The notes: generated by a model from the sequence alone, not told the origin. A stretch of 64,000 nt of DNA from Acidimicrobiaceae bacterium (GCA_003133325.1 PKXA01000132.1:1-64000); one strand, 5' to 3'; shown: positions 14,204-23,628, numbered from the stretch's first letter. Numbers and translations: made by a program.

Positions 14204-14965
14204 ATGCGGATCGCGGTTGCCGGCGGTACCGGAACAGTGGGTAGATACGTTGTGCAGGCCGCGGAGCAGTCGGGGCACCATGTCGTCGTTCTCAGCCGAA
14301 GGGCCGGCGTCGACCTTCAAGACGGGGAGGGGCTCGCCAATGCCCTCGAGGGCATCGAGGTGGTCGTGGACGCCACCCACGCGGGCACCACCAACCGGGC
14401 CAAGGCAACAGCGTTCTTTTGCGAGGTGTCCCGCCGGCTACAGACAGTTGCGACCGCCCAAGGGGTCACCCGACTGGTCACGCTGTCCATCGTCGGTGCG
14501 GACAGAGTTCCCGGCTTCGGGTACTACCAGGCAAAATTGGCTCATGAGGCCGCCGCGCTCGAGGGCCCGCTCCCCGCCACCATCGTGCGGGCGACCCAGT
14601 TTCACGAGTTTCCTGCCCAGATACTCGGTCGAACCCGCTTGGGCCCGATGGCCATGGTGCCGAGCATGAGGGTCCAGTCGATTGCCGCCCGCACGGTCGG
14701 CGCTGTACTTCTCGAGGTCGCGACGGGATCGCTCGGACAGGAGATGGTCGAGGTCGCCGGTCCCGAGCCCGCAGACCTGGTCGACCTGGCACGATCCGTG
14801 TTGGCTCGTCGCGGCCAGCGGGTCGCGGTGCTCCCGGTCCGGGTGCCGGGTCGGGCCGGCAAAGCGATGCGAAACGGCGCCCTGCTCCCTACACCGGGGG
14901 TGCGCCTAGGCGGCCCGACATTCGCCGAGTGGCTCACCGGTGAGGACGTGTTGGAAGTCAGTTGA
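14204..14965 (+). CDS. NAD(P)H-binding SDR-like (NmrA/YwnB-type) reductase
   Basis: A 253-residue atypical short-chain dehydrogenase: MRIAVAGGTGTVGRYVVQAA contains the GGTGTVG dinucleotide-binding motif at residues 7-13, followed by VVVLSRRAGVD, the HAGTTN stretch and VTLSIVGADRVPGFGYYQAK with the YxxxK-like pair. It is closest in style to NmrA/YwnB proteins, which bind NAD(P)H and act as quinone reductases or redox sensors. A GGGAG site precedes the ATG by about eight bases. Divergence from an Rrf2 gene with a shared operator suggests induction by electrophiles. Confidence 0.82.
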   Translation: MRIAVAGGTGTVGRYVVQAAEQSGHHVVVLSRRAGVDLQDGEGLANALEGIEVVVDATHAGTTNRAKATAFFCEVSRRLQTVATAQGVTRLVTLSIVGADRVPGFGYYQAKLAHEAAALEGPLPATIVRATQFHEFPAQILGRTRLGPMAMVPSMRVQSIAARTVGAVLLEVATGSLGQEMVEVAGPEPADLVDLARSVLARRGQRVAVLPVRVPGRAGKAMRNGALLPTPGVRLGGPTFAEWLTGEDVLEVS

Positions 14966-14998
14966 GCCGTTCCCCATGCCTGGCGCAGGGTCCGCCGC

Positions 14999-15004
14999 TA
15001 CCAT
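14999..15004 (+). promoter_or_regulatory. -10 box of the aldo/keto reductase gene
   Basis: TACCAT is followed by six bases and the ATG at 15011, predicting a leaderless mRNA. Confidence 0.55.
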
Positions 15005-15010
15005 CTGAGG

Positions 15011-16039
15011 ATGGAATTTAGAACCCTCGGTCGTACCGGTGTCAAAGTCAGCCCACTGTGCTTGGGGACCATGATGTTCGGGGCCTGGGGAACCCCCGAT
15101 CATGATGAGTCGATCCGCATCATTCACCGGGCTCTCGATGCCGGCATCAACTTCGTCGACACCGCCGACGTCTACTCCTCTGGTGAGTCCGAGGAGATCG
15201 TCGGAAAGGCCCTGGCGCAAACCACAAGGGAAAAAATCGTTCTGGCCACCAAGGTGCATGGTGCCATGGGGCGTGACCCGAATGCTCAGGGGAACTCGCG
15301 CCGATGGATCATGTCGGCGTGTGAGAAGAGCTTGCACCGGCTGGGCACCGACTACATCGATCTCTATCAGATCCATCGTCCGTCACCCGATACCGATATT
15401 GACGAGACACTCGGTGCGTTGACCGACCTGGTCCGTTCGGGCAAGATCCGATACTTCGGGAGCTCCACCTTCGCCGCTGATGACATCGTTGAGGCGCAGT
15501 GGGTGGCCGAGCGCCGAGGGCGCGAGCGATTTGTGACCGAACAGCCTCCCTATTCGATGCTGGTACGCGGCATCGAGGCGGACGTGCTCCCAAGGTGTCA
15601 ACAATTCAATATGGGGGTGCTGTCGTGGAGCCCGCTGGCCGGTGGATGGCTTTCGGGTGCCTTCGGCCAGGGCAAGGACAACACCAGCCGACGTTCGGCG
15701 ATGGTGCCGGCCCACTACGACATGACCCTCCCGGGCAACGTGGAGAAGCTGAGCGCAGTGACAGCGTTGCACGAGCTGGCAGAAGGTGCGGGCCTCACCA
15801 TGATCGAACTGGCACTGGGGTTCGTGCTCGAGCATCCGGCTGTCACCTCACCCATCATCGGACCGCGAACGATGGAGCACCTCGAATCACAGCTACCCGC
15901 GCTCGAGGTGCGCCTGAGCGGCGACGTGCTCGATCGCATTGACGAGATCGTGCCGCCAGGAACGAACCTCAATGCCGCCGACGTAGGGTGGGTTCCCGTC
16001 GCCATTGCCGATTCTTCCCTGCGGCGCCGACCCCGCTGA
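15011..16039 (+). CDS. Aldo/keto reductase
   Basis: A 342-residue TIM-barrel oxidoreductase of the YajO/YhdN type: MEFRTLGRTGVKVSPLCLGT, GINFVDTADVYSSGESEEIV with the catalytic Asp-Tyr pair, Lys in IVLATKVHG, and His in YIDLYQIHRP complete the tetrad. NADPH binding is shown by SWSPLAGGWLSG and the C-terminal SPIIGPRTMEHL. The physiological substrate is unknown. The gene stands alone with its own leaderless promoter. Confidence 0.9.
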   Translation: MEFRTLGRTGVKVSPLCLGTMMFGAWGTPDHDESIRIIHRALDAGINFVDTADVYSSGESEEIVGKALAQTTREKIVLATKVHGAMGRDPNAQGNSRRWIMSACEKSLHRLGTDYIDLYQIHRPSPDTDIDETLGALTDLVRSGKIRYFGSSTFAADDIVEAQWVAERRGRERFVTEQPPYSMLVRGIEADVLPRCQQFNMGVLSWSPLAGGWLSGAFGQGKDNTSRRSAMVPAHYDMTLPGNVEKLSAVTALHELAEGAGLTMIELALGFVLEHPAVTSPIIGPRTMEHLESQLPALEVRLSGDVLDRIDEIVPPGTNLNAADVGWVPVAIADSSLRRRPR

Positions 16040-16069
16040 TCTCCATCCGAGGCTGGCCAGGAAGAGGTA

Positions 16070-16861
16070 GTGGTCGCTGATCTCACAGGCAAGAGAATCT
16101 TGGTGGTGGGGGCATCGTCGGGCATCGGCCGGGCCATCGGACTGCTCAGTGCCGCCGCCGGCGCCGACGTGGCGTTCGCAGCCCGCAGAATCGAACGCCT
16201 CGAACATGCCGCTGTCGAAGCCGGCGGCAACAGCTTCGCCCTGGCGTGCGATGTACGGCACCCCGAGGAGTGCCAGCGGGTCACCGATCAGGCTGCGGAG
16301 GTCCTCGGTGGGTTGGATGCCGTGGTGTATGCCCCGGGTCTCTCCGCCCTGAGCCGTTTTGAGGACGCCGGTGAAGACCTGTGGCAGGTGTTGGTCGAGA
16401 CGAACATCATTGGGGCGGCCATGGTCTCCCGCGCTGCCCTGGCCCACCTGTGTGCCAGCCGCGGCCGGCTGCTACTGCTCGGATCGAGCTCGGTGGGCCA
16501 TCCCTATCCGGGGCTGGTGCCCTACGCCACCACGAAAGCCGCGCTGCACGAGATGGCCCGTGGGTTGCGGGGCGAGTACCCCTGGCTGCGAGTCACCACG
16601 TTTGTCGTGGGTCCCACCGCCACCGAGTTCGCCGACGACTGGGATCCCGTGCTGGCCGGCGACATGTTCACCCGGTGGGAGGCGGAAGGCTACCCGGCGG
16701 GTCCCACCACCACCGCGGACGAGATGGCCGCACAGGTGGTGCAGGTGTTGGCAAGCGAGGCCAACATCCCCGAAATCGGTGTCATGCCGGTGGTTGACGC
16801 TACCCTCGAGACCATGGAGCGGTGGGCGCTCCCGACCATCGACCGGGGAATCTCCCGATGA
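16070..16861 (+). CDS. Short-chain dehydrogenase/reductase
   Basis: A 263-residue classical SDR starting with GTG. The Rossmann motif GASSGIG lies at about residues 14-20, NNAG is replaced by YAPG, and the active site has Ser in LLLGSSSVG and YATTK (Tyr-x-x-x-Lys). The ribosome binding site GAAGAGG lies just before the GTG at 16070. The last codons overlap the P450 start (ATGA), so the two enzymes are co-translated and probably act in the same oxidation route on a lipophilic alcohol or ketone. Confidence 0.88.
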   Translation: MVADLTGKRILVVGASSGIGRAIGLLSAAAGADVAFAARRIERLEHAAVEAGGNSFALACDVRHPEECQRVTDQAAEVLGGLDAVVYAPGLSALSRFEDAGEDLWQVLVETNIIGAAMVSRAALAHLCASRGRLLLLGSSSVGHPYPGLVPYATTKAALHEMARGLRGEYPWLRVTTFVVGPTATEFADDWDPVLAGDMFTRWEAEGYPAGPTTTADEMAAQVVQVLASEANIPEIGVMPVVDATLETMERWALPTIDRGISR

Positions 16862-18060
16862 CCGAGGCGATCGGATTCGATCCGTTCTCGGAGGAATTCT
16901 TCGATGACCCGTACGACCTCTACCGCCGGATGCGGGACCAAGAACCAGTGTCCTTCAATGAGCGTTACGGGTTCTGGGCATTGTTCCGATACGAGGATGT
17001 GAGCCGGGCGCACAAGGAATGGCAAACCTTCTCGTCCAGCCACGGGGTCGATCTCTCCACCTTGAGCAAGCCGCCGGAGTTGATCCGCCAATTGCAGAGC
17101 ATCATCATGATGGACCCGCCCGACCACGACAGGTTGCGGTCCCTGGTAAGCCGGGCGTTCACCCCTCGAGCGGTGATGACACTCGAACCGATGGTCCGGG
17201 AGGTGATCGGCGGTGTCCTCGATATGTGCGACGGCGACGGTTTCGATGCCGTGTCCGATTTTTCAGGCCCGTTTCCCGTCGAGATCATCTCGCGCATGCT
17301 CGGCGTCCCCGAGCCCGACCGCCAGCAGATTCGCCACTGGCTCGACAGCATGCTCCACCGCGAGGCAGGCCAGATGGATCCGACCCCGGAGGGTATGGCG
17401 GCGGCCTTGGAGAACGTGACCTATTTTCTCGAGCTCATTGCCGACAAACGCAAGCACCCCGGTGATGACATGATCAGCCGGTTGATCGAAGTGGAGGTAG
17501 ACAGGGGTGACGGTGACGTCACCCGCTTGGACGATGGGGAGATCGCCGGGTTCGCGGTGTTACTCGGAGGAGCCGGAGCGGAGACGGTCACCAAATTGGT
17601 GGGTAATGCTGTGATCCTCTTTGCTCGGAATCCCAACGAGTGGAAGAAGGTACTTGACGATCCGGACAAGGCTCCCGTCGCGGTGGAAGAGATACTGCGC
17701 TTCTGGCCACCATCGCAATATCAGGGTCGGTTCTCCCTCGAAGAGTCGCTCTACAGCGGTGTCACCGTCCCGGCTGGATATCCGACCATCTTGGTCACCG
17801 GGTCTGCCACCCGCGACGAACGCTTCTACGACTGTCCCGACCTCTTCGATATCGACCGCCCGCCCAGCCAGGCGATCGGGTTCGGGTACGGCATCCACAG
17901 CTGCCTCGGGGCGGCACTGGCTCGCATGGAGAGCCGGATCGCCATCACCGAGCTGGCCCGTCGGTGGCCGAAGTACGAAGTCGACGAGAGCGGATGCCAA
18001 CGGGTTCACATGTCAAACGTGGCCGGGTATGCTCACGTGCCGGTCCGGCGGGTGGGCTGA
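16858..18060 (+). CDS. Cytochrome P450
   Basis: A soluble bacterial P450 of 400 residues. The I-helix reads LLGGAGAETVTK with the oxygen-activating Thr at 243, the ExxR motif is VEEILRF (278-281), and the haem loop GFGYGIHSCLG places the thiolate ligand at Cys349. MMDPPDHDRLRSLV is the C-helix motif. All required motifs are present. A redox partner is not encoded nearby. The class and the SDR neighbour suggest hydroxylation of a steroid, terpenoid or fatty acid, but the substrate cannot be read from sequence. Confidence 0.93.
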   Translation: MTEAIGFDPFSEEFFDDPYDLYRRMRDQEPVSFNERYGFWALFRYEDVSRAHKEWQTFSSSHGVDLSTLSKPPELIRQLQSIIMMDPPDHDRLRSLVSRAFTPRAVMTLEPMVREVIGGVLDMCDGDGFDAVSDFSGPFPVEIISRMLGVPEPDRQQIRHWLDSMLHREAGQMDPTPEGMAAALENVTYFLELIADKRKHPGDDMISRLIEVEVDRGDGDVTRLDDGEIAGFAVLLGGAGAETVTKLVGNAVILFARNPNEWKKVLDDPDKAPVAVEEILRFWPPSQYQGRFSLEESLYSGVTVPAGYPTILVTGSATRDERFYDCPDLFDIDRPPSQAIGFGYGIHSCLGAALARMESRIAITELARRWPKYEVDESGCQRVHMSNVAGYAHVPVRRVG

Positions 18061-18126
18061 CCGACACTGTTGATGAGGTGGCAGTTTGGTGGATTCACAC
18101 CTCGTCGATGGGTGATCGCACGAACC

Positions 18127-18140
18127 GGGGCCGCGGCCCC
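18127..18140. terminator. Perfect 14-bp GC palindrome after the P450 gene
   Basis: GGGGCCGCGGCCCC is fully self-complementary and lies 67 bp past the P450 stop. No U-tract follows, so it is only a weak terminator candidate. Confidence 0.25.
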
Positions 18141-18225
18141 CTCAATGGCCCACGCAGCCTCTCGATAGCTGCCAATCCTTTCCGAGCTGCAGAGAGCTTC
18201 GCCAGCGACGCGGCCGTTCGACCAG

Positions 18226-18231
18226 TACGGT
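18226..18231 (+). promoter_or_regulatory. -10 box of the methyltransferase gene
   Basis: TACGGT, six bases, then the ATG at 18238. Confidence 0.55.
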
Positions 18232-18237
18232 GCGGGC

Positions 18238-19251
18238 ATGGAAGACAGCCGACCCGAGTTCGTGTTGATTGAGATGGGATCGATGCGTGGACTTGAAATC
18301 GGGCCGTTGGCGAATCCCAGGGTACGTAGGGCCCAGGGGAGCATCACCTATCTCGATCATGCCAGCACCGCGGCGCTCAAAGAGAAATACGCCACCAACA
18401 CCCAGCTCGCCGACCTGATCGATGCAATCGTCGATGTGGACATCGTGCAACGTCCTGACCAGACGCTGGCTGAAGCGGTCGGGACAAGGGGTCAATTCGA
18501 CTACGTCATCGCTGCCCACGTGTTCGAGCACATTCCCGATGTCATCGATTGGCTCTCCCAGATCGAGGCTGTCTTGGTGACCGGTGGCATTCTGTCCTTG
18601 GTGATTCCGGACAAGCGTTTCACCTTTGACATCAATCGCCGGACCACGGAGGCCGGGGAGGTCCTCGATGCGTATCTTCGCCATATGAAGTCACCGACGT
18701 TTGCGCAGATGTTCGACTTCTTTGCCCATACCGTGACCATCGACGGAATGGTGGACGCGCCGGGAATCTGGGCGGGAACCGCCGACTACACGGGGGTAGT
18801 GAGAGACGATGTCCCCGATAGCGATGCCGCTGCCTTCGGGATTTGCCGTGACCAGCAGAGGTCGCCGTCCTTCGTCGATGTTCATTGTCACGTATTCACG
18901 CCGGCATCATTTTTGGACATCTTCGAAATACTGGTGAAGTTGGATCTGACCAACTTCGAGATCGGGGCTTTCTTCGACACTCAGGTCAACACATTTGAAT
19001 TCCATGTCAGCCTCCGCAAGGCATCTGTCGATCACGGGCGGGACCGGCTTCGTGACCAGCAGTACGCTTCGATTCGCGCGGCCCGCAATGAGATCGCGGT
19101 GGCGAGTAACGGGGGTCCGGAGCAACCAGCTGGTGGAGACACCGGCGGCGGGCATTTGGTGGTCGAGGTGAGTCGCCTTGAAGAGCGAGCGCTCCATCTC
19201 AAGCGGCGCGTGTTGCACCGTGTGCGGCATCGGCGCCCGCTGGGTGGCTGA
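18238..19251 (+). CDS. Class I SAM-dependent methyltransferase-like protein
   Basis: 337 residues. Motif I appears as MRGLEIGPLANP (about 18-29), the degenerate form seen in methyltransferases encoded near glycosyltransferases. Motifs II-IV are represented by FDYVIAAHVFEHIPDVIDWL and GGILSLVIPDKRFTFD. The region from about 120 to 245 (HMKSPTFAQMFDFF, DVHCHVFTPASFLDIFE) is typical of this group and may hold the acceptor site. The last 60 residues are basic and not clearly homologous, so the true C-terminus may have been extended. Substrate unknown. Confidence 0.72.
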   Translation: MEDSRPEFVLIEMGSMRGLEIGPLANPRVRRAQGSITYLDHASTAALKEKYATNTQLADLIDAIVDVDIVQRPDQTLAEAVGTRGQFDYVIAAHVFEHIPDVIDWLSQIEAVLVTGGILSLVIPDKRFTFDINRRTTEAGEVLDAYLRHMKSPTFAQMFDFFAHTVTIDGMVDAPGIWAGTADYTGVVRDDVPDSDAAAFGICRDQQRSPSFVDVHCHVFTPASFLDIFEILVKLDLTNFEIGAFFDTQVNTFEFHVSLRKASVDHGRDRLRDQQYASIRAARNEIAVASNGGPEQPAGGDTGGGHLVVEVSRLEERALHLKRRVLHRVRHRRPLGG

Positions 19252-19377
19252 GATCACCAGCTTCGAAGTGGTCGCCGACGCCGTCCCCCAATCCGGTGCC
19301 GCATGCGATTCTCCGGAGCCTCACGCTCGAGGGTGAGAGACCGGTTGCCGAGGTTCCTCGTTTCCCGTCACCTGCGC

Positions 19378-19626
19378 TCATCCCGTCGAGTCGACAAGGT
19401 CGCCTCGCCACCCGTGGTGTTCGACCATCAAGACTTCGCCGGCGGCTCGTTCACCCGAGCGGACAGCGCTGTCGATATCCCCATTTGAGGTGCCGGCGGG
19501 GTCTGTGCCGGCCCCGTGGATGAGGCCCGCGGGCTGGCGAAGGAGCCCTCCGTACCGGGTAGGTACGCCGGTGCCGAAGTGTGCCGTCGGACAGCCTTGG
19601 GTCCATTCTTCTTCTGCCCAGCCCTG
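19378..19626 (-). pseudogene. C-terminal remnant of a flavin monoamine oxidase
   Basis: Reading the minus strand gives WAEEEWTQGC, then HFGTGVPTRYGGLLRQPAGL, IHGAGTDPAGTSNGDIDSAV and RSGERAAGEVL before a TGA at 19378-19380. This matches the FAD-binding C-terminus of flavin monoamine oxidases (family pattern: EEEWxxG, GxxTxYG, IHxAGT, GAVxSGERAA). Upstream of about 19626 the similarity fades and no start is present, so only the last 80 codons survive. No full-length open frame covers it. The key cofactor-binding positions still resemble the family, so decay is recent or the piece was transferred. Confidence 0.6.
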
Positions 19627-19741
19627 TCCGGAGATCTGGTTAGGCGAGGAAATCCATCCACCTCGGGTAGCCCGAAGTCCGCACGCCTAGGCTCGTCGGG
19701 AGGGGCCCACATCACTGGGCGCCACGGACAGGGGGCTGACA
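19627..19741. other. Non-coding region before the MDR reductase
   Basis: With 19252-19377, this forms the rest of a 490-bp interval that holds only the decayed amine oxidase end. I see no other gene in it. Confidence 0.4.
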
Positions 19742-20764
19742 ATGACGGTGCGGCACAACGGGCACGAGATTCGCCTGGCCTCGCGGCCACATGGCGAGCC
19801 CTCTTCGGAGAACTTCGAGATGGCGGAGTTCGAACTAGGCGATCTCGGGTCCGGAGACGTGCTTGTCCGCAACATCTTCATGTCGGTGGATCCGTACATG
19901 AGGGGTCGGATGAACGACGTGAAGTCCTACGTGCCACCCTTCGGGCTCGGTGAGGCGTTGCAGGGAGGAGCTGTCGGTGAGGTGATCGAATCCAATGCGG
20001 AAACGATCAAGGTTGGCGATGTCGTCCTTCACAATTTCGGGTGGCGGGACTTGGCCGCGGGTCCGGCGAAATTGTTTCAGAAGGTCGACCCGTCGGCCGC
20101 TCCGCTTTCGCACTATCTGGGCATCCTCGGCATGACAGGGTTGACCGCCTATGCCGGGCTGGTGGAGGTGGCCGGGTTCACTCCGTCCGACATCGTCTTT
20201 GTTTCGGGTGCGGCCGGTGCCGTCGGGAGTGCCGTCGGCCAAATGGCCCGCTTGCTCGGTGCCCAACGAGTCATCGGTAGCGCGGGGTCGGACGAAAAGG
20301 TGGAGCTACTGGTGGGCGAGCTTGGATTCGATGCCGCCTTCAACTACCACTCGGGGCGTGTCTCCACACTCTTGGCCGACGCCGCACCCGATGGGATTGA
20401 CGTGTACTTCGACAACGTGGGTGGCGAGCACCTCGAAGCCGCCATCAGCGCATTGCGCAATTTCGGTCGCATAGCTGCCTGCGGCTCGGTTTCGAACTAC
20501 AACGCCACGGAGCCGGCTCCCGGTCCCCGGAACCTGGGCTACGTCGTGGGTAAGCGGCTCACCATGCGTGGCTTCATCGTCGGTGACCATGTGAACCTTC
20601 AGCCGGAGTTTGCCAACAGGGTGAGCACGTGGATTCAAGAGGGGGCCCTCCACGTTTCCGAGACGGTCATCGACGGCCTGGAGAATGCCCCGGACGCCTT
20701 CATCGGGTTATTGCGCGGAGAAAACGTCGGAAAGATGATCGTTCAGGTGGGCGAGCTGCCGTAG
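19742..20764 (+). CDS. NADP-dependent medium-chain reductase (MDR family)
   Basis: A 340-residue zinc-free MDR enzyme of the leukotriene B4 dehydrogenase / curcumin reductase group: SVDPYMRGRMNDV, GGAVGEVIESN, YLGILGMTGLTAYAGL and the NADP motif FVSGAAGAVGSAVGQMA at about 155-171. VYFDNVGGEHLEAA and a C-terminal GKMIVQVGELP are also typical. It reduces C=C bonds of enones or enals. The ATG is preceded by CAGGGGGCTGAC. It is convergent with the next gene on the minus strand. Confidence 0.9.
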   Translation: MTVRHNGHEIRLASRPHGEPSSENFEMAEFELGDLGSGDVLVRNIFMSVDPYMRGRMNDVKSYVPPFGLGEALQGGAVGEVIESNAETIKVGDVVLHNFGWRDLAAGPAKLFQKVDPSAAPLSHYLGILGMTGLTAYAGLVEVAGFTPSDIVFVSGAAGAVGSAVGQMARLLGAQRVIGSAGSDEKVELLVGELGFDAAFNYHSGRVSTLLADAAPDGIDVYFDNVGGEHLEAAISALRNFGRIAACGSVSNYNATEPAPGPRNLGYVVGKRLTMRGFIVGDHVNLQPEFANRVSTWIQEGALHVSETVIDGLENAPDAFIGLLRGENVGKMIVQVGELP

Positions 20765-20800
20765 GGCGATGCCCCCCAGAGGGACCGCCAGTGGCGCAAC

Positions 20801-21577
20801 TCAGCGTCGGGCGTTCTTCACAAAATCGTCGGTTCCGTGTCCGACAGCCAGCCGGCTGCCGCCGTGCCAACTGCCCCGAAGGTGCCTGCGGATAGCTTCT
20901 TCACCGTCGGCTGTTGCCCGCGCCGCGGCATGCCAGAGATCGGAATGATGAAAGAGGATGTCCCCTCGCTCGGCGTAGATGGCGATCTCCCCTGGGACTC
21001 TCTCGAACCCCAGGGGGATTCCGGCGGTGCCACCGTGATGGCTGCCCGCAAGAACCCTGAGGAATCCATTGGCCGGCGAGGTGGGATCGATGTGGAGGGT
21101 GAAGGCGAGACCCGGCCAGATCGGGAGGTGGGGGCCGGACTGATGATCGGTGTGCCATCCGATACGCGAATAGCCCGAACCCGGTCCCGGGCGTGCATCC
21201 TGGTACACCACGCCGAACTGTTCGTCGTCGAGTAGCCATGCCCCCGGGCCGAGGACACTCCGGGCCACGTCGACCAGGGCGGGAAGTCGTACGGCCGCCG
21301 CGGCCAGTGATGACGCTTCGGTGGCAAACGTGACGTAGTGGGCGAATGGGCGGCCGTCGATGGTGGCATCTGGCTCATCGAGGATCACGGTGCCGTGGCG
21401 CGGGCCGAGGGCGCCGTCCACCAGGCGCTGCTGGACATCGGCCAACTCCTGTTCGAGGTCGGCCACCGTCATCTCGTCAATCGCACCACGGACGATCCCG
21501 AACCCGTTGACTTCAATGGATTCGACCAGACGATCGATCTCTCCGGGAGGGAACGTGGTGTGGTCGCCCGCAGCCAT
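20801..21577 (-). CDS. Phytanoyl-CoA dioxygenase-family protein
   Basis: A 258-residue Fe(II)/2-oxoglutarate oxygenase-like protein. The facial triad is visible as His and Asp in [10 protein letters not shown] and the distal His in [12 protein letters not shown]. The 2-oxoglutarate-binding Arg would lie in the following [11 protein letters not shown] segment. The family hydroxylates lipophilic or secondary-metabolite substrates; the substrate here is unknown. It is divergent from ilvD with only 50 bp between the starts and uses its own leaderless -10 box. Confidence 0.82.
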   Translation of the reverse strand: MAAGDHTTFPPGEIDRLVESIEVNGFGIVRGAIDEMTVADLEQELADVQQRLVDGALGPRHGTVILDEPDATIDGRPFAHYVTFATEASSLAAAAVRLPALVDVARSVLGPGAWLLDDEQFGVVYQDARPGPGSGYSRIGWHTDHQSGPHLPIWPGLAFTLHIDPTSPANGFLRVLAGSHHGGTAGIPLGFERVPGEIAIYAERGDILFHHSDLWHAAARATADGEEAIRRHLRGSWHGGSRLAVGHGTDDFVKNARR

Positions 21578-21583
21578 GGCTCA

Positions 21584-21589
21584 AGCGTA
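21584..21589 (-). promoter_or_regulatory. -10 box of the phytanoyl-CoA dioxygenase-family gene
   Basis: On the minus strand TACGCT, six bases, then the ATG at 21577. Confidence 0.55.
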
Positions 21590-21615
21590 CGGGACACAAC
21601 CGGTGTGGGACGCCC

Positions 21616-21621
21616 TACCAT
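21616..21621 (+). promoter_or_regulatory. -10 box of ilvD
   Basis: TACCAT, six bases, then the ATG at 21628. The divergent promoter on the other strand lies 27 bp away. Confidence 0.6.
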
Positions 21622-21627
21622 GACTGT

Positions 21628-23343
21628 ATGAGTGAAGACATCCGAACCGACCCGTCGGAACAGCCTCTGGTCGGATTGAAGCCGCGCAGCCACGAGGTGA
21701 CCGACGGACCGACCCGGGCACCGGCGCGCGCCATGCTTCGGGCCGTCGGCATGACCGACACCGATTGGGACAAGCCACAGATCGGGGTGGCCTCATCGTG
21801 GAACGAAGTCACCCCGTGCAATCTTCCCTTGGCTCGCCTGGCCCAGCGGGCGAAGGCCGGCGTGCGCGATGCGGGCGGCTTTCCCTTCGAATTCGTGACC
21901 ATCGCGGTGTCCGATGGCATCTCCATGGGTCATGAGGGCATGCGTGCGTCGCTGGTCAGCCGCGAGGTCATCGCCGACTCGGTGGAGACGGTGATGCACG
22001 CCGAGCGCTTCGATGGCATGGTGACCCTGGCCGGGTGCGACAAATCGCTTCCCGGCATGCTCATGGCGGCGGCTCGGCTGAACCTGCCCAGCGTGTTCCT
22101 CTATGGCGGCTCGATTCTCCCGGGGCGGGTCCGTGACCGTGCTCTGGACATCACCTCGGTGTTCGAGGCCGTGGGTGCCCACGCGGTCGATGCCCTCTCC
22201 GACGAGGAGTTGAGCCTCATCGAGCACAACGCGTGTCCCACCGAGGGATCGTGTGCGGGGATGTTCACCGCCAACACCATGGCGTCGGTGGCCGAGGCGT
22301 TGGGGATGTCGCTCCCGGGGAGTTCAACGGCTCCCGCGGTCGACCGCCGGCGTGATGATGCCGCCTTCGTGTCGGGCCAGACGGTTGTCGACCTGCTTCG
22401 GGCCGGCATTCGGCCGCGACAGGTGATGACCAAAGCGGCCTTTGAGAATGCCATCGCCGTCACCATGGCCTTGGGGGGCTCCACCAACGCGGTGCTCCAC
22501 TTGTTGGCCATCGCCAATGAGGCTCGGGTCGAGCTGGCTCTCGACGACTTCAACAAGGTGGCGGCCCGGGTGCCCCATCTGGCTGATACCAAACCGCACG
22601 GCAAGTACCACATGAGCGATCTCGATCGCATCGGCGGGGTACCGGTGGTGATGAAGGAACTCCTCGATGTCGGGTTGCTGCACGGAGACTGCCTCACGGT
22701 GACCGGGAGGACGGTGGCGGAGAACTTGGCCGCCCTCTCCCCACCGGCTCCCGACGGAGATGTGATCCATTCCATGGGCGACCCGATCCACGTCCAGGGC
22801 GGGATCGCGGTGTTGACCGGGTCTCTCGCCCCCAACGGCTCGGTGGTGAAAGTGGCCGGGATCGATCAGCTGACCTTCGATGGCCCGGCCCGGGTGTTCG
22901 ATGGGGAGGACGCGGCCATGGAGGCCATCCTGGCCGGGTCCATCCTGGCCAATACCGTGGTGGTGATCCGGTACGAGGGACCCAAGGGTGGCCCGGGGAT
23001 GCGCGAGATGTTGGCGGTGACCGGTGCCATGAAGGGAGTGGGTCGGGGCGGCGACTGTGCCCTGGTCACCGACGGCCGATTCTCGGGTGGGACCCACGGG
23101 TTCTGTATCGGGCACGTGGCTCCCGAGGCGGTCGATGGTGGCCCCATCGGTCTGGTTGCCGACGGCGACCGGATCGTGGTGGACGTGGTGAACCACACCA
23201 TCGACCTTCTGGTGGACGACGATGAGCTCCAGCGACGGCGGGCGAATCTGAAGCATCCCGAGCCCCGCTATACCACCGGCGTGTTGGCCAAGTACGCCCG
23301 CCTGGTCACCGGAGCCGAGCGGGGAGCGGTCACCGAGCCCTGA
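21628..23343 (+). CDS. ilvD: Dihydroxy-acid dehydratase
   Basis: 571 residues, full length. It dehydrates 2,3-dihydroxy-isovalerate and -3-methylvalerate to the keto acids, the third step of valine/isoleucine synthesis. Fe-S cluster cysteines lie in [20 protein letters not shown] and [17 protein letters not shown]. The Mg-binding and substrate region includes [14 protein letters not shown] and the conserved C-terminus [20 protein letters not shown]. It stands apart from ilvBNC, 440 bp upstream, and has its own leaderless promoter, so it may not share the attenuator. Confidence 0.97.
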   Translation: MSEDIRTDPSEQPLVGLKPRSHEVTDGPTRAPARAMLRAVGMTDTDWDKPQIGVASSWNEVTPCNLPLARLAQRAKAGVRDAGGFPFEFVTIAVSDGISMGHEGMRASLVSREVIADSVETVMHAERFDGMVTLAGCDKSLPGMLMAAARLNLPSVFLYGGSILPGRVRDRALDITSVFEAVGAHAVDALSDEELSLIEHNACPTEGSCAGMFTANTMASVAEALGMSLPGSSTAPAVDRRRDDAAFVSGQTVVDLLRAGIRPRQVMTKAAFENAIAVTMALGGSTNAVLHLLAIANEARVELALDDFNKVAARVPHLADTKPHGKYHMSDLDRIGGVPVVMKELLDVGLLHGDCLTVTGRTVAENLAALSPPAPDGDVIHSMGDPIHVQGGIAVLTGSLAPNGSVVKVAGIDQLTFDGPARVFDGEDAAMEAILAGSILANTVVVIRYEGPKGGPGMREMLAVTGAMKGVGRGGDCALVTDGRFSGGTHGFCIGHVAPEAVDGGPIGLVADGDRIVVDVVNHTIDLLVDDDELQRRRANLKHPEPRYTTGVLAKYARLVTGAERGAVTEP

Positions 23344-23567
23344 GCCCAGACGTAGGGGCGACTTCGATGGCCTCGGACCAGCCCGGTGGAACCGCTGGTT
23401 GTCGACGGCTCCCCAATGGCGAGTTCCATCTGTTTGCCGTGGACATCGCTGAAGTCGGGTGCTTGGCGGTGGCGGGCGAAGAGCACGACGTCCGGAGGCG
23501 GGCCCCGGGGAGAGCCAACCTGTCCGGCCACCAGGCACTTGTCGAGACCCTCCCAGTCATGCAACAA
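23268..23567 (-). CDS. Possible antisense hypothetical gene between ilvD and the ilv leader
   Basis: The minus strand keeps an open frame with strongly coding-like third positions across the ilvD-ilvB gap: [47 protein letters not shown] start at 23564 or 23567 would be preceded by CATAGT on the minus strand. The frame runs on to overlap the 3' end of ilvD. I recognise no family, and the plus-strand frame here is also partly open, so this is uncertain. Confidence 0.2.
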   Translation of the reverse strand: MLHDWEGLDKCLVAGQVGSPRGPPPDVVLFARHRQAPDFSDVHGKQMELAIGEPSTTSGSTGLVRGHRSRPYVWAQGSVTAPRSAPVTRRAYLANTPVV

Positions 23568-23577
23568 TGCAACCACT

Positions 23578-23628
23578 ATGCGTACCACCCCGATCAACCC
23601 CAACATCATCTTGGTACTCGTTTCGTAG
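23578..23628 (+). CDS. ilv operon leader peptide
   Basis: A 16-codon frame encodes MRTTPINPNIILVLVS and stops at TAG (23626-23628). Seven of the 16 residues are Ile, Leu or Val, six of them consecutive. It precedes a hairpin starting at the stop codon and then a clear terminator, all in front of ilvB. This is the arrangement of a branched-chain amino-acid attenuator: slow translation of the Ile/Leu/Val codons when these acids are scarce alters RNA folding and lets transcription continue. No Shine-Dalgarno sequence precedes the ATG. Confidence 0.85.
   Translation: MRTTPINPNIILVLVS

Noticed and set aside
17560-17600. Missing catalytic Thr in the P450 I-helix
   Set aside because: GGAGAETVTK keeps the Thr at 243; a Val after it also occurs in P450cam, so there is no anomaly.
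22324-23538. 404-codon minus-strand frame opposite ilvD
   Set aside because: Shadow of ilvD with no family resemblance; only its 5' part in the ilvD-ilvB gap, in another frame, was kept as a weak candidate.
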